From Leptodactylus fallax (taxonomy: Eukaryota > Chordata > Amphibia > Anura > Leptodactylidae): 64,000 bases of DNA. Shown one piece after another: positions 1 to 10,074 of this stretch; the stretch's first letter is position 1, and each line of letters opens with the position of its first letter. Both the position numbers and the translations under genes were made by a program. A model generated the notes under the pieces. That model was not told where the DNA came from, did not search any database, and saw nothing but the letters and a program-made list of their open reading frames with translations. Where the stretch lies: assembly GCA_947044405.1 (NCBI GenBank), contig CAMRHE010000460.1:496001-560000 (forward strand), in the 5' to 3' direction.

Positions 1-778
1 AGAGGGGGTAGTGAGCTTCCAACCCAAACATCACAGCATCATGTGACCTCAGATGTGGGAGGGATTTATTACCTATAATTTCATTGGAGGAGAGAGTGGA
101 GAGGGAGGGGCACACAGAGACTGATGAATCCTGGGAAATGTAGTTTGTCTACAGATTCACTACATGTAAATAACAGGGATACAGGGATACAAGGAGCAGC
201 AAGTAAAATAAAGCCAAGCAAAGGCTGCACAAAGGAGCGGTGAGGATTTAGCAGTGCTAAATTGCAACTGATAATTCATCAGTTTATTTTGATGCCGGAG
301 TCGGTAACTTTTTCTCTGATTCTGTCTCCACCGCCCTGATTTTACTGAACTTGACTGTAGCTAGAAGGACACGATCGGCAGATCCAAAACCACCAGAGCA
401 CTTCAGATAGGAGGCGACAGACATCACTGCAGTCTCCTCGGGCGTCGTTCACACAGGCTCGGCCTACTGGTGGTTCATGATGCAGCAAGCTCAATCCTGG
501 GACCAGACAAGGTGTGAAGCCCTTGCCCCGACATAACCTCAGCGTCACCCAGCAGCCAGTACTGGGTCACACTGTGGGTGTGCCAAATAACTACCCCCAT
601 GGTACAAGGCCTAGGTGCAACCAACACAACAATACGGGGCCATAAGGCATCAATACAATGGTCACATGAGCTGACCACCGAATATAACCGCCACACAGAG
701 ACGACTACGCACAGTATACGGTCACCTACCTGCGCGTGCAAGGATTTAGCCTGTGTTTGTGTCTATTTTGAAGGCTTT
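1..778. other. Upstream flank with no recognised gene
   Basis: I see no conserved coding sequence here. The short open frames on both strands show no known motif and overlap one another. The stretch precedes the first minisatellite and is presumably 5' intergenic DNA of EEF2K. Confidence 0.5.
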
Positions 779-3700
779 TAAGCTCTTGTGTCACCTCCTC
801 TACCTCATAGATTGTAAGCTCTTGTGTCACCTCCTCTACCTCATAGAGTGTAAGCTCTTGTGTCACCTCTACCTCATAGATTGTAAGCTCTTGTGTCACC
901 TCTACCTCATAGATTGTAAGCTCTTGTGTCACCTCCTCTACCTCATAGATTGTAAGCTCTTGTGTCACCTCCTCTACCTCATAGATTGTAAGCTCTTGTG
1001 TCACCTCTACCTCATAGATTGTAAGCTCTTGTGTCACCTCCTCTACCTCATAGATTGTAAGCTCTTGTGTCACCTCTACCTCATAGATTGTAAGCTCTTG
1101 TGTCACCCCCTCATAGATTGTAAGCTCGTCACCTCTACCTCATAGATTGTAAGCTCTTGTGTCACCTCCTCTACCTCATAGATTGTAAGCTCTTGTGTCA
1201 CCCCCTCTACCTCATAGATTGTAAGCTCTTGTGTCACCTCCTCTACCTCATAGATTGTAAGCTCTTGTGTCACCTCTACCTCATAGATTGTAAGCTCTTG
1301 TGTCACCCCCCTCTACCTCATAGATTGTAAGCTCTTGTGTCACCTCCTCTACCTCATAGATTGTAAGCTCTTGTGTCACCTCTACCTCATAGATTGTAAG
1401 CTCTTGTGTCACCTCCTCTACCTCATAGATTGTAAGCTCTTGTGTCACCTCCTCTACCTCATAGATTGTAAGCTCTTGTGTCACCTCTACCTCATAGATT
1501 GTAAGCTCTTGTGTCACCTCTACCTCATAGATTGTAAGCTCTTGTGTCACCCTCTACCTCATAGATTGTAAGCTCTTGTGTCACCCCCTCTACCTCATAG
1601 ATTGTAAGCTCTTGTGTCACCTCCTCTACCTCATAGATTGTAAGCTCTTGTGTCACCTCTACCTCATAGATTGTAAGCTCTTGTGTCACCCCTCTACCTC
1701 ATAGATTGTAAGCTCTTGTGTCACCTCTACCTCATAGATTGTAAGCTCTTGTGTCACCCCTCTACCTCATAGATTGTAAGCTCTTGTGTCACCCCCCAAT
1801 AACTCTGGTCCCCCTCTACCTCATAGATTGTAAGCTCTTGTGTCACCTCCTCTACCTCATAGATTGTAAGCTCTTGTGTCACCTCCTCTACCTCATAGAT
1901 TGTAAGCTCTTGTGTCACCCCTCTACCTCATAGATTGTAAGCTCTTGTGTCACCCCTCTACCTCATAGATTGTAAGCTCTTGTGTCACCTCCTCTACCTC
2001 ATAGATTGTAAGCTCTTGTGTCACCCCTCTACCTCATAGATTGTAAGCCTTGTGTCACCCCTCTACCTCATAGATTGTAAGCTCTTGTGTCACCTCTACC
2101 TCATAGATTGTAAGCTCTTGTGTCACCCCTCTACCTCATAGATTGTAAGCTCTTGTGTCACCTCCTCTACCTCATAGATTGTAAGCTCTTGTGTCACCCC
2201 TCTACCTCATAGATTGTAAGCTCTTGTGTCACCTTGTGTCACCTCTACCTCATAGATTGTAAGCTCTTGTGTCACCTCTACCTCATAGATTGTAAGCTCT
2301 TGTGTCACCTCCTCTACCTCATAGATTGTAAGCTCTTGTGTCACCTCCTCTACCTCATAGATTGTAAGCTCTTGTGTCACCTCCTCTACCTCATAGATTG
2401 TAAGCTCTTGTGTCACCTCCTCTACCTCATAGATTGTAAGCTCTTGTGTCACCTCTACCTCATAGATTGTAAGCTCTTGTGTCACCTCCTCTACCTCATA
2501 GATTGTAAGCTCTTGTGTCACCTCCTCTACCTCATAGATTGTAAGCTCTTGTGTCACCTCTACCTCATAGATTGTAAGCTCTTGTGTCACCTCCTCTACC
2601 TCATAGATTGTAAGCTCTTGTGTCACCTCTACCTCATAGATTGTAAGCTCTTGTGTCACCTCCTCTACCTCATAGATTGTAAGCTCTTGTGTCACCTCAC
2701 CTCTTAGTTTGTTGTCTCTTGTGTCACCTCTACCTCATAGATTGTAAGCTCTTGTGCACCCCACCCTCATAGATGTAGCCTTGTGTCACCTCTACCTCAT
2801 AGATTGTAAGCTCTTGTGTCACCTCCTCTACCTCATAGATTGTAAGCTCTTGTGTCACCTCTACCTCATAGATTGTAAGCTCTTGTGTCACCTCCTCTAC
2901 CTCATAGATTGTAAGCTCTTGTGTCACCTCCTCTACCTCATAGATTGTAAGCTCTTGTGTCACCTCTACCTCATAGATTGTAAGCTCTTGTGTCACCTCC
3001 TCTACCTCATAGATTGTAAGCTCTTGTGTCACCCTCTACCTCATAGATTGTAAGCTCTTGTGTCACCTCTACCTCATAGATTGTAAGCTCTTGTGTCACC
3101 TCCTCTACCTCATAGATTGTAAGCTCTTGTGTCACCTCCTCTACCTCATAGATTGTAAGCTCTTGTGTCACCTCCTCTACCTCATAGATTGTAAGCTCTT
3201 GTGTCACCCCCTCTACCTCATAGATTGTAAGCTCTTGTGTCACCTCTACCTCATAGATTGTAAGCTCTTGTGTCACCCCTCTACCTCATAGATTGTAAGC
3301 TCTTGTGTCACCTCCTCTACCTCATAGATTGTAAGCTCTTGTGTCACCTCCTCTACCTCATAGATTGTAAGCTCTTGTGTCACCTCCTCTACCTCATAGA
3401 TTGTAAGCTCTTGTGTCACCTCCTCTACCTCATAGATTGTAAGCTCTTGTGTCACCCCTCTACCTCATAGATTGTAAGCTCTTGTGTCACCTCTACCTCA
3501 TAGATTGTAAGCTCTTGTGTCACCTCTACCTCATAGATTGTAAGCTCTTGTGTCACCCCCTCTACCTCATAGATTGTAAGCTCTTGTGTCACCCCTCTAC
3601 CTCATAGATTGTAAGCTCTTGTGTCACCTCCTCTACCTCATAGATTGTAAGCTCTTGTGTCACCTCCTCTACCTCATAGATTGTAAGCTCTTGTGTCACC

Positions 3701-4877
3701 TCCTCTACCTCATAGATTGTAAGCTCTTGTGTCACCCTCTACCTCATAGATTGTAAGCTCTTGTGTCACCTCCTCTACCTCATAGATTGTAAGCTCTTGT
3801 GTCACCCCTCTACCTCATAGATTGTAAGCTCTTGTGTCACCTCCTCTACCTCATAGATTGTAAGCTCTTGTGTCACCTCCTCTACCTCATAGATTGTAAG
3901 CTCTTGTGTCACCCTCCTCTACCTCATAGATTGTAAGCTCTTGTGTCACCTCCTCTACCTCATAGATTGTAAGCTCTTGTGTCACCTCTACCTCATAGAT
4001 TGTAAGCTCTTGTGTCACCTCTACCTCATAGATTGTAAGCTCTTGTGTCACCCCTCTACCTCATAGATTGTAAGCTCTTGTGTCCCCCCTCTATTTCCCC
4101 CAGCTCTTGTGTCACCCCTCTACCTCATAGATTGTAAGCTCTTGTGTCACCTCCTCTACCTCATAGATTGTAAGCTCTTGTGTCCCCTACCCTTTGTGCC
4201 CTGTGTCACCTCTACCTCATAGATTGTAAGCTCTTGTGTCACCTCCTCTACCTCATAGATTGTAAGCTCTTGTGTCACCTCCTCTACCTCATAGATTGTA
4301 AGCTCTTGTGTCACCTCCTCTACCTCATAGATTGTAAGCTCTTGTGTCACCTCCTCTACCTCATAGAGTGTAAGCTCTTGTGTCACCTCCTCTACCTCAT
4401 AGATTGTAAGCTCTTGTGTCACCTCCTCTACCTCATAGATTGTAAGCTCTTGTGTCACCTCCTCTACCTCATAGATTGTAAGCTCTTGTGTCACCCCCTC
4501 TACCTCATAGAGTGTAAGCTCTTGTGTCACCCCTCTACCTCATAGATTGTAAGCTCTTGTGTCACCTCCTCTACCTCATAGATTGTAAGCTCTTGTGTCA
4601 CCTCCTCTACCTCATAGATTGTAAGCTCTTGTGTCACCCCTCTACCTCATAGATTGTAAGCTCTTGTGTCACCCCTCTACCTCATAGATTGTAAGCTCTT
4701 GTGTCACCTCTACCTCATAGATTGTAAGCTCTTGTGTCACCTCCTCTACCTCATAGATTGTAAGCTCTTGTGTCACCTCTACCTCATAGATTGTAAGCTC
4801 TTGTGTCACCTCCTCTACCTCATAGATTGTAAGCTCTTGTGTCACCTCCTCTACCTCATAGATTGTAAGCTCTTGTG
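779..4877. repeat. Minisatellite, 33/36-bp unit, about 115 copies
   Basis: The core CATAGATTGTAAGCTCTTGT recurs head to tail. Units are mainly 33 or 36 bp and differ by a CTC triplet; some are 34-35 bp. Because 33 and 36 are multiples of three, stretches stay open on both strands, giving an 11-12 residue repeat (TQELTIYEVE on the minus strand). These are not genes. Degenerate units occur near 2690-2770 and 4080-4200. The last unit passes directly into the retroposon tail at 4878-5016, from which the unit appears to derive. Confidence 0.97.
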
Positions 4878-5016
4878 AGCAGGGCCCTCAGTCCCAGTGT
4901 GTGACTATTTCTTTGTAATGTATCTTTTTGTCAGTACTCGAACCCTACAAGTTGTACAGCGCTGCAGAATATGTTGGCGCTATAGAAATAAAATGTATTA
5001 TTATTATTATTATTAT
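4855..5016 (+). mobile_element. Dispersed retroposon 3' tail ending in (ATT)n
   Basis: The sequence runs from the last minisatellite unit through GAGCAGGGCCCTC and TTGTACAGCGCTGCAGAATA to a (ATT)n tract at about 4995-5016. This is the layout of a SINE or LINE 3' end that is abundant in frog genomes; I recognise the type but not the exact family name. No coding part is present. Confidence 0.6.
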
Positions 5017-5159
5017 ACACTGCTCATACACTTATACTTCATACACTTCATTGGTGCCCCATTATGACTCCCTACAATGCAGAATCCTATGCCATGACTA
5101 TATTTCTCTTTATATATGCTCGCTCCTGTGACTGCTGATAATAATAATGTCTCCTATGT

Positions 5160-5310
5160 ATGATGACTGCCCACAGACTTATTACCATGTGTCTCCTCCG
5201 GTACCGCACGTTAGTCAGGTCTGCACACAGCACGTTACAGGCAGCAGTGTCATGGCCGGCCCCGCCCCTCTGGGCAGTCCTGCGGTGATTGTCATGGAAC
5301 GTTAACCCTG
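5160..5310 (+). promoter_or_regulatory. Candidate EEF2K promoter with GC boxes
   Basis: This short segment is richer in GC and CpG than its surroundings. It holds a CCCCGCCCC Sp1-type box at about 5260-5268, and a GGGCGG box follows at 5316-5321. There is no clear TATA box. It lies immediately before the candidate first exon. The assignment is inferred from position and composition only. Confidence 0.35.
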
Positions 5311-5591
5311 CTAGTGGGCGGAGTCAGCTGAGTGACAGGCAGTGCCTAGATCTTCGTGTGCTCCTCGCTGCAGGGTCTGTGCAGTGTGTGAGCTCAGGAG
5401 AAGAGATTGCTGGCCGTGTCCTCCCTGCTGACCGTGTTCTCCTTGCTGGCCGTGTCCTCCCTGCAGGCCGTGTTCTCCTTGCTGGCCGTGTCCTCCCTGC
5501 TCCCTGCTGTGCTCATTCAGTGTGTGCCCTCCAGGTCTTGCCTTCTTCAGGCTCAGTGTAGGATCTCCAGGGCTTGTGCCATCTGTGCCAG
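5311..5591 (+). other. EEF2K: Candidate non-coding exon 1 of EEF2K
   Basis: The segment ends in a strong donor, CCAG|GTAAGA, with the exon end at 5591. It follows the GC-box region and precedes the coding exons with no competing promoter-like segment seen. Mammalian EEF2K also begins with a non-coding exon and a long first intron. The interior holds a small tandem repeat of TGCTGGCCGTGTCCTCC type at about 5410-5500. The transcription start is a guess, and cDNA evidence would be needed. Confidence 0.4.
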
Positions 5592-5642
5592 GTAAGAAGG
5601 AGCAGAGTCTTCTCATGTCACTTCTGCTGGCCTTACTGTACA

Positions 5643-6018
5643 CACATATAGTGGCATTGCAGCATGGTATACTATAATACAATACCAGGATATACTGGGC
5701 ACATATAGTGGCATTGCAGGATGGTATACTATAATACCAGGATATACTGGGCACATATAGTGGCATTGCAGCATGGTATACTATAATACCAGGATATACT
5801 GGGCACATATAGTGGCATTGCAGCATGGTATACTATAACACCAGGATATACTGGGCACATACTATGGCATTGCAGCATGGTATACTATAATACAATACCA
5901 GGATATACTGGGCACATATAGTGGCATTGCAGCATGGTATACTATAACACCAGGATATACTGGGCACATATAGTGGCATTGCAGCATGGTATACTATAAT
6001 ACCAGGATATACTGGACA
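5643..6018. repeat. Minisatellite, 52-bp unit, about 7 copies
   Basis: Seven head-to-tail copies of a 52-bp unit contain CATATAGTGGCATTGCAGCA and end in GGATATACTGGG. Two copies carry an extra 5 bp (ATACA) before ATACCAGG. The array lies about 50 bp into the putative first intron. Confidence 0.95.
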
Positions 6019-7151
6019 CATTTCATGCCCTATTGCATATGATCTCTATAATGTATTGTGGATTTTCCCTCATCTGCAGCTTTGCTGTCTGTAGATGGAA
6101 CAATTATTTGCACAATACAATCACGTATAATAATGATTGCAGTTCTGTGATCATCCAGAAAATATCTCTAAATGTATCAGACACTTCACCCATCTGTCCC
6201 ACTGATATGTGAGGGGTAAATACACCGTATATACTGCACAGGCCTCAGGCTCAGGGTTTGTTTTGTTCCTGTTCCTATAGACAGGTCAGTATTGCCTTTT
6301 CTGGAGCTGACGGCGAGGTTCATGCTCTTGATCCTGCCATCTATTCTATCTGTCAGACATTTGAGGATATTGATCATATTTAGCATTAGTGTATACGTCC
6401 GTGCATTGGATTGCTGCAATGTGGTGTTATTTTCGGTGAAGTCATGTATTGCAGCTGGCGGTGCCATGACTCTCGCTGATGGATGGGCACATGGTACAGG
6501 AAAACAAACAGGCATCAGCAGAATTTGGTGTCCGTTAACTCTTGCTCTACTGGTCGAATTACAATGCAAGTGAAAGCAGAATAGAAATGTCTTATTTGGG
6601 GGGTGAATCTTTAGCAGATTACGGTAAATAAGCCGTGCAGGAATTATTTTACTTGCTGTGTTTGCACAGAATTGCCAAAAGTAGTTTAATATTCCAAACT
6701 GTTCTCGATTTATAACATGTTTATTATAAGGACCTTTTATAAAGAGATCATTGTGAAATTGTAATGAAAAGTCTAAGGCAGCGCGGTCACCTATCTGTGA
6801 TAATGGGCGCCCCATGGGTACAAGTGGGCCGAGAAAAACAAACCATTTCATCCACGTTTTTTTGCATGGCCGTGTGAATGTGGCCTAAAGCCTTATTCAT
6901 ACAATCCTGAATCTCGTCTATGTGACAGCGACGTATTATCACGCGGCTGCTTTAAAATCAATACATTTCTATGAGGACATTAATATGGCCGTGTGAATGG
7001 TCCGGTATAGAATAGAATGTCCTGGTTAGTCCACTGTCATGGATCTGTTAATACAGTTATGTCTATGAGGACTCCACATGGTTCCTAAATAGCAGTGAAG
7101 ACATCTGGAGCTCATGGCCAAATTGCATAACAGTTGTGTGAATAGAGCCTT
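6019..7151. other. Intron 1 DNA without recognised gene
   Basis: A 221-codon frame on the minus strand (6186-6851) shows no recognisable domain and is probably fortuitous. Phrases such as GTGTGAATGTGGCC and GTGTGAATAGAGCC near both ends resemble frog dispersed foldback repeats. Confidence 0.4.
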
Positions 7152-7300
7152 TAAAGGGAGTCTATCACCAGAATCTGCCATGTCAGATAGATAGATTAGG
7201 GTCACCTAAATCAAACAGTCATATTCCCTTGTGAATTGTTGCTTCCTTTGCCAAGATATTGCTGCCGTTTCAATATGCAAATTAGCTCTTTGGTGTCACC
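7152..7300. mobile_element. Left half of a foldback (MITE-like) element
   Basis: It starts AAAGGGAGTCTATCACCAGA and includes ATAGATTAGGGTCACC, AAATCAAAC and ATATGCAAATTAGCTCT. The same order of blocks is seen in the complete foldback element at about 61035-61360, so this is a partial copy of that family. It leads directly into the 49-bp array built from its own terminal sequence. Confidence 0.75.
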
Positions 7301-8690
7301 AGAACCAGCATATCACCCCAGCCCTGCAGATAGATAGGTTAGTGTCACCAGCATATCACCCCAGCCCTGCAGATAGATAGGTTACTGTCACCAGACCCAG
7401 TATATCACCCCAGCCCTGCAGATAGATAGGTTAGTGTCACCTGACCCAGCATATCACCCCAGTCCTGCAGATAGATAGGTTACTGTCACCAGTCCCAGCA
7501 TATCACCCCAGCCCTGCAGATAGATAGGTTACTGTCACCAGACCCAGCATATCACCCCAGCCCTGCAGATAGATAGGTTAGTGTTACCAGACCCAGCATA
7601 TCACCCCAGCCATGCAGATAGATAGGTTAGTGTCACCAGAACCAGCATATCACCCCAGCCATGCAGATAGATAGGTTAGTGTCACCAGAACCAGCATATC
7701 ACCCTAGCCCTGCAGATAGATAGGTTAGTGTCACCAGACCCACAATCACCCCAGCCCTGCAGATAGATAGGTTAGTGTCACCAGAACCAGCATATCACCC
7801 CCCAGCCCTGCAGATAGATAGGTTAGGGTCACCAGAACCAGCATATCACCCCAGCCCTGCAGATAGATAGGTTACTGTCACCAGACCCAGCATATCACCC
7901 CTGCCCTGCAGATAGATAGGTTAGTGTCACCAGACCCAGCATATCACCCCAGCCCTGCAGATAGATAGGTTAGTGTCACCAGACCCAGCATATCACCCCA
8001 GCCCTGCAGATAGATAGGTTAGTGTCACCAGTACTAGCATATCACCCCAGCCCTGCAGATAGATAGGTTAGTGTCACCAGAACCAGCATATCACCCAGCC
8101 CTGCAGATAGATAGGTTAGTGTCACCAGAACCAGCATATCACCCCAGCCCTGCAGATAGATAGGTTAGTGTCACCAGACCCAGCATATCACCCCAGCCCC
8201 GCAGATAGATAGGTTACTGTCACCAGACCCCAGCATATCACCCCAGCCCTGCAGATAGATAGGTTAGTGTCACCAGCATATCACCCCAGCCCTGCAGATA
8301 GATAGGTTACTGTCACCAGAACCAGCATATCACCCCAGCCCTGCAGATAGATAGGTTACTGTCACCAGACCCAGCATATCACCCCAGCCCCGCAGATAGA
8401 TAGGTTAGTGTCACCAGAACCAGCATATCACCCCAGTCCTGCAGATAGATAGGTTACTGTCACCAGAACCAGCATATCACCCCAGCCCTGCAGATAGATA
8501 GGTTAGTGTCACCAGACCCAGCATATCACCCCAGCCCTGCAGATAGATAGGTTACTTTCACCAGAGCCAGCATATCACCCCAGCCCTGCAGATAGATAGG
8601 TTAGTGTCACCAGAACCAGCATATCACCCCAGCCCTGCAGATAGATAGGTTAGTGTCACCAGACTCAGTATATCACTCCAGCCCTGCAGG
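7293..8690. repeat. Minisatellite, 49-bp unit, about 28 copies
   Basis: The unit contains AGCATATCACCCCAGCCCTG and then AGATAGATAGGTTAGTGTCA. It matches the terminal region of the foldback element beside it and at about 61060-61100. Copies differ mainly by substitutions (GTTAGTG/GTTACTG, AACC/ACCC) and short deletions. Confidence 0.96.
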
Positions 8691-8693
8691 GGT

Positions 8694-8890
8694 GGTCTTC
8701 TTATGGAGGTCCTCTTCTTATGGAGATCTCTTCTTATGGAGATCTCTTCTTATGGAGGTCCTCTTCTTATGGAGGTCCTCTTCTTATGGAGTTCCTCTTC
8801 TTATGGAGGTCCTCTTCTTATGGAGATCTCTTCTTATGGAGGTCCTCTTCTTATGGAGATCTCTTCTTATGGAGGCGCTCTTCTTATACA
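8694..8890. repeat. Minisatellite, 16/17-bp unit, about 11 copies
   Basis: CTTCTTATGGAGGTCCT alternates with CTTCTTATGGAGATCT. The array directly abuts the end of the 49-bp array. The short open frames here are repeat artefacts. Confidence 0.93.
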
Positions 8891-10070
8891 GGTGATTGGA
8901 GGTTTCACTACATATATTTTTGTATTTTTTTCTATATGAAGCTTGGGGCAGATAATGATTTTATTGCAGTGTCGGCACGTCGCACTCCACACCTACATAT
9001 CACATGGCCAGAGAACAGCATTCTGGGAAAATTGCCAGGATATGACTGCATCATCTTCTAAGTAGTTCTCCCTTTATGAATATGAGAATAGATCTTTTGT
9101 TTGTTTCTCCAGATAGTTTTATCCCTGTGTTATAAATTGTTTAGGATCGGGTGCAATGCCTTTTGCAGTCTTTCTCCCAAGGATATGTTCACATGGCAGA
9201 ATTTGGCACTGATTCAGCCTCAAAATCGGCACCAAGTTCCACCCTGAATCTTCCTCCCATTGTATTCAGTAGATGGTACAGATCGAAGTTGGCGCTGCTC
9301 GTTGTTGCTGCAGATTCCTAATCGGTAAGGTGGAAATCGGAGAAATCGGAGTCCGCCTCAAAGTCCTCTTCTGTACTGCTGAGTGAACATACCCTAGGGG
9401 TCTGACCCTTGGCACACTTGACGACCAGCAGAATGAAGGGGCTGACGTAGGGCTGGGCCATAATGACAGAACTCAAAATCGTGGTTAATCAGGATTTTAC
9501 CAGAATTACGAATAATGGCGATTATTTAGGCCACACCTCTTTTAAAGTATGAGTATGGGTTTTGCAAATCCTGTGAGGTTCACTTGACAGTTTTGTTCAG
9601 AGTATTATTATACATTTGGGTTCGCCGCTGCTCCTGGTTCTCTTCAGACCCCAGAGTATAATGATCGGAGCCCAGGGGAGATGATCTGACATAAAAAATT
9701 GTGTTACCCCCTCTCTCAGGGGCTCCAGAGCTGCTCCTCGTTCTCTTCAGGCCTCTTCTGATCTCCTCAATGATTTCAGAGACCACCAAGGCCCAATCAA
9801 AGGGCCCACAAGTCCCTGTTGTCATTCAGAAGGCCTGAAGAGAACGAAGACTAGCGATGGAGCCCGGGGAGGTGAGTAACAGTTTTTTATTTGTTCACTT
9901 CCCAGGGTCCTCTGCTGATACTCTGAGTCTGCCCAAAATCACGTTGGTTATCTGGATTGACAGTTGGTTTTGGGTATTTTTTTCGACCAGTTGCCCAGCC
10001 CTGACAGGTCACATTCACTGCACTATCGCCTGTCTATTCTGGTGAAGTTGTTCTGATTATTGTGGTTGGA
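8891..10070. other. Intron 1 DNA without recognised gene
   Basis: No coding motif is visible. The phrase AAGAGAACGAAGACTAGCGA and nearby related sequences around 9640 and 9735-9750 form short internal repeats. Otherwise it looks like ordinary intronic sequence. Confidence 0.4.
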
Positions 10071-10074
10071 CCAC

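Noticed and set aside
779..4877. CRISPR-like regular repeats
   Set aside because: Units are contiguous with no unique spacers, there are no cas genes, and the setting is a vertebrate gene. The same holds for the other arrays.
6186..6851. 221-codon frame on the minus strand
   Set aside because: No recognisable domain or splice signals, and it lies inside putative intron 1. It is probably a chance frame, though I could not search databases.
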